A stretch of DNA of 64,000 nucleotides from Paenibacillus dendritiformis (GTDB lineage Bacteria > Bacillota > Bacilli > Paenibacillales > Paenibacillaceae). A model generated the notes under the pieces. That model made no database searches. It was not told the DNA's origin and saw only the letters and a list, made by a program, of their open reading frames with translations. This document shows, in pieces, positions 25,219 to 34,614 of the stretch (within the stretch, counting starts at the first letter, position 1; each line of letters starts with the position of its first letter). A program made the translations under genes and the position numbers. The DNA lies in assembly GCF_015845845.1 (NCBI RefSeq), contig NZ_LDIG01000088.1:1-64000 (forward strand), in the 5' to 3' direction.

Positions 25219-27075
25219 CTAACTCCGGATGACCCGGCCCAGGAACCGCTTGACCGGACCGTACGGGGTATCCAGCGACTCGTAGAAATTGACCATCACC
25301 GGATATTTGACGCTCGCCAAATCGATATTCTCGAAGTAGATATGCTGCACTCCGTCCGTCAGCCGCGGCTCTTCGACCAGCGAGAACTGCTTTGTTCCCA
25401 GCACGCGGCCGCCGTGATCCGTCAGCTCCAGCCGGATGCGGGACAGATTCGCATCGGCCATCACCTGCCGCGCCCGATCGATATTGAGCCTGAGCTCCAG
25501 GTCGTAGGAGGAGGAGTCCGATTGCGTCATCGGATTCATGTCCCGGATCCACTTGCCATCCCAATTGTCGATCTTGATGCGGAACGGATACATGTCGTAG
25601 ATGAGATCGGAGGTGTTGTCCAGCGTCGTCGAGAAGCGGAACGTGTCCATGACGACAGGGTACCCCTTCTCTTCCCGGTTGTCGACGAGATGCAGGAGCA
25701 GATCCTTGCCCGTCTCGCCTTCCGGAAGAATAAACAGATGCGACTCGACGACGGAGGCGTTCGGGATGAGCGCCTTCGGTTCGGCCGCCGGCGTGCCGAT
25801 TCGCTCCCCGCCATACCGCGTCCCGTCCGCGCCCTCAAGCTCCGCATGGAACGGCGGCGGGATGATGGACGAGCCGCTCTTGTTCTCCAGCTTGAACCGG
25901 AGGAGCAGCGCAGTGAAGCCGGCCTCCTTGTTCGCCAGCATCGTGTCTTCCTCGATGGACATACTCAGCCCCTTCGGGAACAGATCCGAACCGGAAGAGA
26001 ACTTCATCGGCGTTCGGAGCTTATAATCGATCGGCGGGACGGAGGCCTCCGCCTGCCTTGGCACGGCAATCTGAATGCGCCCGACCTGATAGGTTACCGC
26101 CTGAGCCGGATCAGACGCGTCGGGCGGCAGGAACGTCTCCGGCGTCAGCACCCGCAGCATGGTAATCTCCCGGTTCGCTCCCGTCTCGACGGCATAGCGG
26201 AGCTGAACCGCTTCGCCCGGCTTGAGGACGGGCGGAGCCGGCTGGCCGAGCCGCTTCCCGTCATAGATGGCGGTATCCGACCATGCGGTCAAGGTGAACT
26301 CGGGGAGCTTCTCGCTAATATTATTCCGGTTCTCTACCCGCAAGGTCACGATATGGACCGTATCCAGCTTCTCTCGCGCCCGTTCCGTCGTCTGTTCCGG
26401 CTTGCCCGAGCTCTTCACGATGCTTATCGGGGTGAAGATGAGCATCGAGGCGCCGGCAGGACCATTCAATTGAAACGGCTGCCCCCAAGGCTTCACCTTC
26501 TCCGGATCGGTAATCGGGCTGTAGTCGTTCTCCCATACGTCCCGGATGGGCATTCCGCCGAGATTGGTCGCCTTCGCCGGATACACCTCCCGATCCGTCT
26601 TCTTCCAGATGAACCGCACCGGAGCGGATTCCTCCGCCAGCGTCCGGCTCATCCAGCGCCACTCCACGGTCTGGCCCGGCATGAGGAAGCGCGGGCTTCC
26701 GGCGCTCGGCTCCATGGCGGCTTCCGCCCCGGACGCCATCCGGACGGCCAGCTCATAGTCCGGGATACGGACCCGCTTCCCGGAACTATTCTTCAGCTGG
26801 AACACGGCGGCCACCTGGCGCCCGTTGTCCTGCTGCCCGTAGATGACCCGCTCCACCGCGATCTCGATACCGTGGGCGGACTTCATGAAGGCGGCCGCAT
26901 CCGTCTGGATCGAAGCCCGCGAGGGCGCTGCCTTGCCGCTCTTCTGCTCCTTCGCTTCCGCCGTGCCGGACAGTCCCGGCACCGGAACCGCCCCGGTTAT
27001 CGCCATGGCCAGCAGACTGACCGCCCATGCCACGGCCGTGATTCGCTTCAAGCTCCGCTTCGTCTTCGGCTTCAT
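25219..27075 (-). CDS. Secreted protein with three Ig-like (DUF4352/FxLYD-type) repeats in an RND operon
   Basis: The 618-residue protein has a Sec signal peptide (basic SLKRITAVAW, hydrophobic core, cleavage near GTAEA-KEQ at ~40). It then carries repeated beta-sandwich units of a common pattern: a hydrophobic strand, charged loop, then a PGQ/PGE turn. Examples are VAAVFQLKNSSGKRVRI ... LMPGQTVEW; IVTLRVENRNN ... LKPGEAVQL; and LLRFKLENKSGSSI ... LIPNASVVES. This resembles DUF4352-type telokin-like domains; function is unknown. The ATG overlaps the stop of the adaptor gene (ATGA), so it is translationally coupled to the efflux pump and probably works outside the membrane next to it. An exported accessory of this kind is unusual for RND operons. 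Confidence 0.75.
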   Translation of the reverse strand: MKPKTKRSLKRITAVAWAVSLLAMAITGAVPVPGLSGTAEAKEQKSGKAAPSRASIQTDAAAFMKSAHGIEIAVERVIYGQQDNGRQVAAVFQLKNSSGKRVRIPDYELAVRMASGAEAAMEPSAGSPRFLMPGQTVEWRWMSRTLAEESAPVRFIWKKTDREVYPAKATNLGGMPIRDVWENDYSPITDPEKVKPWGQPFQLNGPAGASMLIFTPISIVKSSGKPEQTTERAREKLDTVHIVTLRVENRNNISEKLPEFTLTAWSDTAIYDGKRLGQPAPPVLKPGEAVQLRYAVETGANREITMLRVLTPETFLPPDASDPAQAVTYQVGRIQIAVPRQAEASVPPIDYKLRTPMKFSSGSDLFPKGLSMSIEEDTMLANKEAGFTALLLRFKLENKSGSSIIPPPFHAELEGADGTRYGGERIGTPAAEPKALIPNASVVESHLFILPEGETGKDLLLHLVDNREEKGYPVVMDTFRFSTTLDNTSDLIYDMYPFRIKIDNWDGKWIRDMNPMTQSDSSSYDLELRLNIDRARQVMADANLSRIRLELTDHGGRVLGTKQFSLVEEPRLTDGVQHIYFENIDLASVKYPVMVNFYESLDTPYGPVKRFLGRVIRS

Positions 27076-28370
27076 TGGTTATCCCCCTTCTCTGGCTGCT
27101 GCGGCTTGGCGGATGGCGGCTCCACCGATACCGGCTCATTCTCCTTCAGCCGATGCTGTCCCGTCACGATGACGGTATCTCCTTCCTTCAGTCCATCCGG
27201 CACGGCATAGAGCGTGCCCTGCAGCGGGCCGAGCTCGACTTCCTGCCGCACCGCCTTGCCGTCCTTATAGACAAAGACGAACGTCTTGCTCTCCTCACGG
27301 AGGATCGCGCTGGCCGGAACGGCCGGCACGAGCCGCTCCGCTTCCGTCTCCAGCCGAATGCGCACCTTCATGCCGGGCTTAAGTTCCCCTTTGCCGTTCG
27401 CGGCCCGCAGCTCGACATCATAGGTTCGGGTGCGCGTATCCATGACCTCGGACAGATAGGCGAGCGAGCCCTTATAGGTCTGGCCGGGGCGATCGGATAC
27501 ATAAAAGGCAAGCGAGCTCTTCCCTTCCACCAGGGGCAGCAGGTCTTCCGGAAGCTTGGCCCGGACAAGGACCGGATCAAGCTGCACGATCCTGCCGATC
27601 GTCCCCCCTTGGTTCAGCATCATGCCAGGCTGCGGAGTCCATTCGGTCAGGATGCCGTCTGACGGCGCGGCGATCCGGGCCTCCTCGATAGCCATCCCCG
27701 CCTCCAGAAGCTCCAGCTTCGCCGTATCGAGCTGTTGGCGGGCGGTGGCCTTCGAATCGCTATTGTCCGCCGCCTCCAGCTTCATCTTCCACACGCCGAG
27801 ATCAATCTCCGAATTTTTCAGCTGCAGCTCGGCCTGATCGACGGCGGCCTTCTCTACCGTGCCTTCGTCATATCCGTTTTTGAGGCGGTTCAGTTCCTTC
27901 GTCTGCTGCTCCATCTCCCGCTCCAGCTTCTCAATGCTCTGCTTCACCTCTTCTTTGCCTATCCGCTCCTTCTCCTCCGTCTGCTCCAAAAGATTCTCGG
28001 CGCTGCGGATAGCAAGCTCCGCCCGCTTCTTTTTCATATGGGCGGCGGTGTCATCCAGCCGGGCGATAACCTCTCCGCGCTTCACGCGATCGCCTCGCTT
28101 CTTCAGGACGGCGGTCACCTCGCCGCTCCCCTTCGCCATGACGTCCATGGAGACGGAAGGCGCGATCTCGGCAATCAGCTCGGCCGGCATGCCGATCTTC
28201 TCGCGCTTCACGACGGCTGTCTTCACGAGCGGAGCCGCTTGCTTCGCATCCGCAGGCGCCGCCCCATTCTCCGGCTGGCCGGCGCAGGCCGCCAGCAGCA
28301 CGGCGCAGGCGGCGATGCCGGCCATCATGCCGAGCCCGCGCTTGCGCCGGCTCTTCTTGCTCTGTCTCAT
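27072..28370 (-). CDS. RND efflux adaptor (HlyD/membrane-fusion family) lipoprotein
   Basis: The 432-residue protein has lipobox LLAAC (Cys 27), a biotinyl-lipoyl-like domain split around a long coiled coil (about 105-235: KKKRAELAIRSAENLL ... QLDTAKLELLEAGMAI), then the second half of the lipoyl domain (ARIAAPSDGILTEW) and a beta-barrel domain (GMKVRIRLE). In Gram-positives such adaptors are anchored as lipoproteins and assist the RND pump in the cell membrane. It begins three bases after the pump stop codon, with AAAGGGG before the ATG, and its own stop overlaps the start of the next gene. Confidence 0.92.
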   Translation of the reverse strand: MRQSKKSRRKRGLGMMAGIAACAVLLAACAGQPENGAAPADAKQAAPLVKTAVVKREKIGMPAELIAEIAPSVSMDVMAKGSGEVTAVLKKRGDRVKRGEVIARLDDTAAHMKKKRAELAIRSAENLLEQTEEKERIGKEEVKQSIEKLEREMEQQTKELNRLKNGYDEGTVEKAAVDQAELQLKNSEIDLGVWKMKLEAADNSDSKATARQQLDTAKLELLEAGMAIEEARIAAPSDGILTEWTPQPGMMLNQGGTIGRIVQLDPVLVRAKLPEDLLPLVEGKSSLAFYVSDRPGQTYKGSLAYLSEVMDTRTRTYDVELRAANGKGELKPGMKVRIRLETEAERLVPAVPASAILREESKTFVFVYKDGKAVRQEVELGPLQGTLYAVPDGLKEGDTVIVTGQHRLKENEPVSVEPPSAKPQQPEKGDNQ

Positions 28371-28373
28371 TCG

Positions 28374-31300
28374 TTACATCCCCTTTCCTTCCGCTTGCTC
28401 CGGCGCGGCGGCCGGCAAGACATGAACTTGACTGCGCTTCCCACGTCCGATCAGGTCATACATAACAGGCACGACCAAGAGAGTCAGCAGCGTGGATACG
28501 GTCAGTCCGCCGATGACGACGACGGCCAGCCCTCTCGATATCAGCGTGCCATGCCCGAATCCAAAAGCGAGCGGCAGCAGCGCCACGATGGTAGCTCCGG
28601 CCGTCATGATGATCGGCCGCAGGCGCGACACCCCGGCCTCCACCAGCGCTTCCCGCACCGCAAAGCCCGCCTTGCGCAGCTGCTGCGCCTTATCGATAAA
28701 GACAATGGCATTGGTGACGACAATGCCGATCAGCATCATGAACCCGATTAGCGAGGTAATGTTCAGCGATTCGTTCGTCACGAACAGGCCGAACACGCCG
28801 CCGATCGCGGCGAACGGGAGCGAGAACAGAATCGAGAACGGCGCGCTGGCATTGCCGAAGGTCAAGACCATAATGAGGTAGACGACGCCGATGGCAGCGC
28901 CCATTGCGACGAACAACTGGCCGAAGCTGTCCCCGATGTTCTCGCTGATGCCGCCCACGGAACGGCTCACGCCTTCCGGGAGCTCGATCTGATCCAGTTC
29001 AGCGGCGATATCGGCGCTGATGCCCCCCTTGTTTTTGCCGATAATTTTGGCCGTCACCGTGACGACCTGCTCTTCATTTACCCGCTTGATCGAGGCGGGA
29101 GCCAGCTCCCGGGTCACATCCGCAACGTCGGCGACGCGAACCATGCCGCCGTTCCCCGTCTCCATCAGGATATTGCCGACCCCCTCCAGATCCTGCCTTC
29201 CGTTCTCTCCCGTCTGGATGGTCAGCGCGCGCAGGCCTTCATCGAACCGGTATTCGCCCAGCTTCTGCTCGAACAGCCAGGTGCGAAGCGAATGCTGGAC
29301 GGCAGCCGGGGATACCCCCGCCTGAAGCGCCTTGTGCGGGTCCAGCCGAATCGTCACCTCGGAGGAAGCTTCGCTCAACGAGTCCTTGACCTCCGTCAGC
29401 TCCGGGTAGCCCAGCGCGGCTTCCTTGATGACGGCCGCGGCCTGGCGCAGCTTTCCGCTGTCCTCTCCCTTCAGCACGTAGGAGAAATCCTCGCCTCCTC
29501 CCGAATCGCCCGACAAGGTGCGCGTATCAATCTCGCTTCCGGCCGGGACAAGGGACAGGAGCGATTCCTTATACTCCCGCTTCACCTGCTCGACGTCGGC
29601 ATCTTCATTCACCTCGGTATAGATCTGGGCCATATACGGAATCGCGTTCGGATCGCCCCCGTAGCCGACCAAGGCCTCGACGAAGGTGAACAGTGGACGT
29701 CCCGCCTTGTCCGACGCCGACCGCAGCTTCGCCTCCATATCCTTGACGACGGCATCCGTCGTCTTGAGCGCCGTCTCGTAAGGCAGCTTCACCGTAAAAT
29801 AAAACTGGCGCGGCGGATTCCCTTCCGGCATGAAGGTGAAGGACAACTGCGGCACGAGCGCAACCATCGTGACGACAAAGAGCAGCGCCGATGCCCCCAA
29901 GGTCTTCCAACGATGGCGCAGCGACCATTCCAGGATGCGCCGGTACCCCTCCGTGAAGGCGGACGGCCCCGGCTCCACATGAGCCTTGGCGTTGGCGCTG
30001 CGGAGCACGAGCAATTTGGCCAGCATCGGAATGACGGTCAGCGCGACGGCGAGCGAGGCCAGGATGGCGCAGGACAGCGTCACCGCGAACGGGCGGAACA
30101 ATTGCCCGGCAGGCCCGCTGATCAGACCGATGGGCGCAAACACCCCTACCGTCGTCAGCGTGGACGACGTAATGGCATTCGCCACTTCCTTCGTCGCGAG
30201 CAGGATGACCGACTCCTCCTTGCGGGCCGCCTGCTCCAGCTTGCTGTAAATATTTTCGATAACGACGATGCTGTCGTCGACGACGCGGCCGATAGCGATG
30301 AACATGCCGCCCAGCGTCATGATGTTCAAGGAAATATCGAGCCACTTCATCATCAGCAGCGCGATCAGGACGGACAGCGGAATCGACACGAGCACAATCA
30401 GCGTCATCCGCATGTTGCGCAGAAACACCAGAATCATGAGCGAAGCCAGCACGGCGCCGACCATTCCTTCGCGCAGCAGTCCGCCAATCGACTGCTTCAC
30501 TTCATCCGCGTAATTGTACACCTGCTTGAACGTAATCCCCTTCAATTCGGAGGTCCACCGCTCCATCAAGTCATCGGCCTGGTCCGTGAATTGAACGGCG
30601 TTCGCGCTCCCGGTCTTATACAGCAGGACCCCGATAGCAGGCCGATCGTCCATGCGGGCCGCGAACGCCGATTCGCGTATCTCCGCCACGCTTCCGAGAC
30701 TGCCCACCGTTAGCTGGCTTCCGTCCGGTGCCGCCAGCGGGATCGCCTCCAGCTGCGAGATGCTGCGCAGGCCGTTGTCCATCCGGGCGAGCAGCGTGTT
30801 GCCGTCCAGCTCCACAGTCCCCGCCGGGCCGGCAGCCATCGCGCTCTGGACCGCCTCGGACACTTGCGCCGGCGTGAGCCCGTTCACTCGCAGCAGCTCC
30901 GGGGACAGCCGGATCGCCACCTCCGTCTTGCGCTCGCCGATGACATCCATATGATCGAGCCCCGGCATCGCCTGGAATCCGGGCCGGATCACTTGCTCGA
31001 AATGATGCTCCAGCTCCGTCTGCTCCATTCCTTCCCCCGCCTGAATGGCGAGATAGTATGTAGGGATGGACGAGACGCCGAATGTCGATACTTTGGGGCG
31101 TCCCGCTTCCGACGGCAGCTCCGTCTCCTGGAACAGGCTCTCCATGTCCGCCTTTTTCCGATCCGGGTCCGCACCTTCCTCGAATGTCACGATAATGGTC
31201 GCCATCTGATCGCTCGAAGTGGACTCGATCGTCTTCACATTCTCCATCGCGCTAATTTTCTTCTCCAGCGGCTTGGTGACGTCTTCCATGACATCCTGCG

Positions 31301-31466
31301 GCGAACCCGGATAGGGAACGGTGACCATGACGATAGGCAATGAAATATCAGGCATGTTGTCCACCTTGAGGCTGGTCGCGGCATAGATCCCGCCCCCGAA
31401 CAGCATGCAGCACAGGATGATGACGGCCGCCACCTGTTTCATCGAAAATTGAACAAGCGAATTCAT
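28374..31466 (-). CDS. RND family efflux transporter (AcrB/SwrC-like)
   Basis: The 1030-residue protein has the full RND layout: transmembrane helix 1 (about 10-30), a large extracytoplasmic loop, helices 2-6 with GRVVDDSIVVIENIY (the paired Asp of the proton relay in helix 4), a second large loop, and helices 7-12 with GGLTVSTLLTLLVVPVMYDL near the end. It is close in size to SwrC/YerP of Bacillus, which exports surfactin and confers drug tolerance; the substrate here is unknown. AAGGAGGGG lies about 12 bases before the ATG. It is the first gene of the pump/adaptor/secreted protein operon and is separated by a terminator from the two-component genes upstream, which may control it. Confidence 0.93.
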   Translation of the reverse strand: MNSLVQFSMKQVAAVIILCCMLFGGGIYAATSLKVDNMPDISLPIVMVTVPYPGSPQDVMEDVTKPLEKKISAMENVKTIESTSSDQMATIIVTFEEGADPDRKKADMESLFQETELPSEAGRPKVSTFGVSSIPTYYLAIQAGEGMEQTELEHHFEQVIRPGFQAMPGLDHMDVIGERKTEVAIRLSPELLRVNGLTPAQVSEAVQSAMAAGPAGTVELDGNTLLARMDNGLRSISQLEAIPLAAPDGSQLTVGSLGSVAEIRESAFAARMDDRPAIGVLLYKTGSANAVQFTDQADDLMERWTSELKGITFKQVYNYADEVKQSIGGLLREGMVGAVLASLMILVFLRNMRMTLIVLVSIPLSVLIALLMMKWLDISLNIMTLGGMFIAIGRVVDDSIVVIENIYSKLEQAARKEESVILLATKEVANAITSSTLTTVGVFAPIGLISGPAGQLFRPFAVTLSCAILASLAVALTVIPMLAKLLVLRSANAKAHVEPGPSAFTEGYRRILEWSLRHRWKTLGASALLFVVTMVALVPQLSFTFMPEGNPPRQFYFTVKLPYETALKTTDAVVKDMEAKLRSASDKAGRPLFTFVEALVGYGGDPNAIPYMAQIYTEVNEDADVEQVKREYKESLLSLVPAGSEIDTRTLSGDSGGGEDFSYVLKGEDSGKLRQAAAVIKEAALGYPELTEVKDSLSEASSEVTIRLDPHKALQAGVSPAAVQHSLRTWLFEQKLGEYRFDEGLRALTIQTGENGRQDLEGVGNILMETGNGGMVRVADVADVTRELAPASIKRVNEEQVVTVTAKIIGKNKGGISADIAAELDQIELPEGVSRSVGGISENIGDSFGQLFVAMGAAIGVVYLIMVLTFGNASAPFSILFSLPFAAIGGVFGLFVTNESLNITSLIGFMMLIGIVVTNAIVFIDKAQQLRKAGFAVREALVEAGVSRLRPIIMTAGATIVALLPLAFGFGHGTLISRGLAVVVIGGLTVSTLLTLLVVPVMYDLIGRGKRSQVHVLPAAAPEQAEGKGM

Positions 31467-31561
31467 CGTTGTCTATCTCTCCCCTCCTTTTTCTCTGCGC
31501 TACCGCAACGAACGAATCCAAGATAGCAGCGAAATATGAACGGAGTATGAACTGATGAAAA

Positions 31562-31600
31562 TAAAAAAAGCCGCCTGCACCTGGAAGGTGCAAGTGGCTT
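31562..31600 (-). terminator. Terminator between the two-component pair and the RND operon
   Basis: On the minus strand AAGCCACTTGCACC pairs with GGTGCAGGCGGCTT around TTCCA, followed by TTTTTATTTT. Confidence 0.85.
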
Positions 31601-31609
31601 GACGTGTAT

Positions 31610-32971
31610 TTACGGATGGCGCCGGATCGGAAGCGTCACGCTCACGGTCGTCCCCTGGCCGGGCTCGCTGTCGATTCGGATCGTCCCGTGATGCAGAGTG
31701 ACGACCTTTTTCACGATGGCCAGGCCGAGGCCGCTGCCGCCCGCATTGCGCCTGCGAGCCTTGTCCGCCTTGTAAAAGCGCTCGAACACGCGCGCCCGGT
31801 CCTCCTCCGCGATGCCGATGCCGTTGTCGGCAATGATGACGAGCGCTTTGCCGTCCTGACGCGCAAGGCTGACGGTAATCCTGCCGTTCTCCGGCGTGAA
31901 CTTGATCGCATTGCCGAGGAGATTCGTCCAGACGAGGCTCAGGAGATCCTCATCGGCTTCGATCGTGACGTCTTCGAGCCGCTCCTCCAGGCGCAGCGTC
32001 TTGTCGGCCCTTTGCGGCTCGGCGGCGACGATGACTTGGCGAAGCTGCTCGTCGAGCCGGTAGATGCGCGGCGCGAACGGATGATGCTCCGAATCGAGCG
32101 AGGCGAGCTGCAGCAGATTGTCGCTGAGGCGCGACAAGCGTTCGCATTCCGTCATCATAATTTCCAGGTAGCGCTCCTGATCCGTCTCGGGGATGACGCG
32201 GTTGCGAAGCGCCTTGGAGAAGCCGTAAATCGAAGTAAGCGGCGACTGAATCTCATGCGACACGCTGGAGACGAAATCCTGCCGCATCTGTTCCATCTGG
32301 CCGAGCTCCTGCGCCATATGGTTGAAGCTGGCGGCGAGGACGCCGATCTCGTCCTTCCGCCGGAAGCTCAGCTTCGTGCTGAAATCCCCCTTCGCCATGC
32401 GCTTCGTCGCCTCGGTCATCTTCTTGATCGGCCGCACGACATAGCGGGCGGCGACGAGAAAGCAGAGGCTCCCGGCCGCCAGCACCACGGCAAGCGTGAA
32501 CAGAATCAGCCGGTTGATAAGTTTATTGTCGCCATACTTCATTCGCAAGAAGAGAGCATGCGGCTCTCCCTCCTTCAGAAAGGAGATGCCGATGATGGGC
32601 TCGGAGCTCTCCGGCTCCGTGCTGTGATACGGCCTCCCGGACAGCACATCCTTCACCACCTGTGCCGCAATCGACTCCGGCGGACGTCCGGCGAGGGTAT
32701 GCCGCACGATCGCGTTGCTCTTGCTGTCGAAGACATGAACCTGTATCCATTCGAATGATTTCAAGGAATCCAGATAATCGCGGAACTCCGCTTCGGGCAC
32801 CTGCTGATACAGCCGGACCATATCATTGCCGAGCTGGGTCAGGTCCTGATAGACAATCTCTCTCATCTCTCTCTCGAAAAAAAAGCCGGAAGCGGCAAAT
32901 GCGACGATAATGCCTGCGATTACGGCGAATAAAAAGGTGAGCACAACCCGGACGTACAGCGTCCTCATCAT
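31610..32971 (-). CDS. Sensor histidine kinase, HssS-like
   Basis: The 453-residue protein has transmembrane helices at about 8-32 and 155-176, a short extracytoplasmic sensor region between them, HAMP, then HisKA with SSVSHEIQSPL (H239 phospho-acceptor) and HATPase with IIADNGIGIAEED and GSGLGLAIVKK. Layout and sequence resemble HssS, the haem-stress sensor of Staphylococcus and Bacillus, and its partner gene encodes an HssR-like regulator. The usual HrtAB haem exporter is absent; an RND pump operon follows instead, so the signal may differ. Its ATG overlaps the regulator stop by four bases. Confidence 0.88.
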   Translation of the reverse strand: MMRTLYVRVVLTFLFAVIAGIIVAFAASGFFFEREMREIVYQDLTQLGNDMVRLYQQVPEAEFRDYLDSLKSFEWIQVHVFDSKSNAIVRHTLAGRPPESIAAQVVKDVLSGRPYHSTEPESSEPIIGISFLKEGEPHALFLRMKYGDNKLINRLILFTLAVVLAAGSLCFLVAARYVVRPIKKMTEATKRMAKGDFSTKLSFRRKDEIGVLAASFNHMAQELGQMEQMRQDFVSSVSHEIQSPLTSIYGFSKALRNRVIPETDQERYLEIMMTECERLSRLSDNLLQLASLDSEHHPFAPRIYRLDEQLRQVIVAAEPQRADKTLRLEERLEDVTIEADEDLLSLVWTNLLGNAIKFTPENGRITVSLARQDGKALVIIADNGIGIAEEDRARVFERFYKADKARRRNAGGSGLGLAIVKKVVTLHHGTIRIDSEPGQGTTVSVTLPIRRHP

Positions 32972-33651
32972 GAGCAGACCTCCAGCCGGTACCCGAGACT
33001 GCGGGCAGTCTCGATGCGGAACTCGTGCGCGTGGCCGGCGAAGCGCTCGCGCAGACGCTTGATATGGACATCGACGGTCCGTTCCTCCCCCTCATAATCG
33101 ATGCCCCAAATGTCGCGGATCAACTGTTCCCGGGTCAAAATCTGCCCCGGATGGCTCGCGAGCTTGAACAGCAGCTCGAACTCCTTGAGCGGCAGCGTCG
33201 TCCCCGTGGACGGGTCATCCGCATAGACCTTGTAGCTGTTCCGGTCCAGCTTCAAGCTGCCGAGGCGGATAATCTGCTCGTACACGATCTTGTAGCGACG
33301 CAGCAGCGCCTTTACCCGCATCACCAGTTCCATCGGATCGAACGGCTTTGTTATATAATCGTCCGTGCCGAGACGGAAGCCCTTTACCTTTTGGCCGGAC
33401 TCTCCCTTGGCCGTGACCATGAACAGCGGAAGATCAGGGTACTGCGACCGCAGCTCGCTGCAGAGCTGCCAGCCGTCCATTACGGGCATCATAATATCGA
33501 GGATAACCAGATCGGCCGGATCCGTCTCCATCAGCCGGAGCGCCTGCTCCCCGTCCTCCGCCTCCAGCACCCGGAAGCCTTCATTGCGCAAAAACAAACC
33601 TATCATCTCGCGGATATGCTCGTCATCATCTGCGACCAATATCGTTCTCAT
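32968..33651 (-). CDS. OmpR-family response regulator, HssR-like
   Basis: The 227-residue protein has a receiver domain with D52 in LVILDIMMPVMDG, K~102 in DDYITKPFD, and a winged-helix output domain. The segment TREQLIRDIWGIDYEGEERT followed by VDVHIKRLRERF closely follows HssR. It would be phosphorylated by the overlapping kinase and may control the downstream RND efflux operon. First gene of the pair. No promoter with both hexamers could be picked out confidently in 33652-33780. Confidence 0.9.
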   Translation of the reverse strand: MRTILVADDDEHIREMIGLFLRNEGFRVLEAEDGEQALRLMETDPADLVILDIMMPVMDGWQLCSELRSQYPDLPLFMVTAKGESGQKVKGFRLGTDDYITKPFDPMELVMRVKALLRRYKIVYEQIIRLGSLKLDRNSYKVYADDPSTGTTLPLKEFELLFKLASHPGQILTREQLIRDIWGIDYEGEERTVDVHIKRLRERFAGHAHEFRIETARSLGYRLEVCS

Positions 33652-33891
33652 CGTCTGTTCGACACTCCATTCCCCTCGTTCTCCCTTAATTTCTTTTTCT
33701 AATGGATGACCCGATGCCTCTCATGACACCGCATTTATTGTAATATACCTCACCCCCATATTCCATGATTTCCCTTACGGTTGCGAGCCATCTTTCTCTT
33801 CATCGGATATATCTTCCCTGTCCTGAATAAGACGATCGCGAACAGGCCGCTTCCGCTATCGAAAGCAGCCTGCCGATGCCAACCGTACGGT

Positions 33892-34281
33892 TCAATCCTG
33901 CACCAGACGGTCCGCAAAATAAATTTCCAGATTCGGATGGACGGCCCGAAGCAGCCTGCACCGCGGCCGAACCGCGCCGAACATCTCTCCCCGCTGCGGG
34001 GCGGTCAAGCCTTCTGCGCTCACATACAGCTTGATATCCATGATGGCGCCTTCGCCGTTCCGCTCATCCTGCGCTTCAATCTGCAGGGCGGACAACGCCC
34101 ATCCCCGTTCCTCCGCGTAGCGCTCCATCTCCGCTCCAACGTCGGATGCAAGCGCCATCAACCATAGTTCCCCAGGCCTAACGCCCCGCTCTTGCTCGCC
34201 CTCCTGCACAATCGCAATGTTTTGGGAACGAACGTTCCCAACCTGGCGATGCGGCTCCATTCGTTTGACTATAACTTGCAA
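33892..34281 (-). CDS. OsmC-like protein, divergent
   Basis: The 129-residue protein has the OsmC-fold pattern: a short N-terminal strand region, the central helix start RPGELWLMALASDVGAEMER where family members have a GPxELxLxALGxC motif, strands around ALQIEAQDE and AIMDIKLYV, and a C-terminal helix/strand with RPRCRLLRAV (C108). OsmC/Ohr proteins reduce organic hydroperoxides with two Cys; here the first Cys position is D47, so peroxidase activity is doubtful. The start is TTG at 34281, with AAGGAGG ten bases upstream. It appears monocistronic. Family placement is by pattern and not certain. Confidence 0.55.
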   Translation of the reverse strand: MQVIVKRMEPHRQVGNVRSQNIAIVQEGEQERGVRPGELWLMALASDVGAEMERYAEERGWALSALQIEAQDERNGEGAIMDIKLYVSAEGLTAPQRGEMFGAVRPRCRLLRAVHPNLEIYFADRLVQD

Positions 34282-34500
34282 ATGTCATGCCTCCTTTTCA
34301 AAAAAGCCTTGCTTGACGCCAAGACTTGTCCTGCCGAGCCTCCGCAGAGAAAACTCATTAAACCTCCAGGAAATTGATTCCTTTTCTTCGACGTCCCTTT
34401 CATTTCCATAGCAGCTTCCGATAATACTGCATTAAGCCTTGTTTCGCTCCAAAATGGCTCTGCAAAGCGAAAAAAAGCGCCTCTCCGAAAAGGTTACAGT
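34282..34500. other. Intergenic DNA upstream of the NlpC/P60 gene
   Basis: Divergent upstream region of the OsmC-like gene and the NlpC/P60 gene. No gene or repeat recognised up to the inverted repeat and WalR-like box that begin near 34490. Confidence 0.4.
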
Positions 34501-34527
34501 TTTGTAATTATGATTCCCGCAGACTAT

Positions 34528-34544
34528 TGTAATCATTTTGTAAC
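34528..34544 (+). promoter_or_regulatory. WalR (YycF) binding box
   Basis: TGTAAT-CATTT-TGTAAC fits the WalR consensus TGTWAH-N5-TGTWAH exactly. It lies 70 bases upstream of the NlpC/P60 start, a usual place for control of cell-wall hydrolases by the essential WalRK system. A larger inverted repeat, GGTTACA (34493-34499) with TGTAACC (34539-34545), spans it. Confidence 0.7.
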
Positions 34545-34614
34545 CTATGTTAGGCTAGTTTTGTCGATTTTTTAGTAACCCATTTACAGTTTTAACAATG
34601 AAGGAGGAGATGCC

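Noticed and set aside
25111-27210. 699-codon plus-strand frame opposite the secreted repeat protein
   Set aside because: No ribosome site or family pattern; the minus-strand gene has signal peptide, repeats and operon coupling.
29292-30713. Plus-strand frame opposite the RND pump
   Set aside because: Shadow of the RND gene, Arg/Gln-rich and without motifs.
33842-33873. Terminator after the OsmC-like gene
   Set aside because: An imperfect CAGGC.GCTT / AAGC.GCCTG hairpin is present, but no U-run follows on the minus strand.
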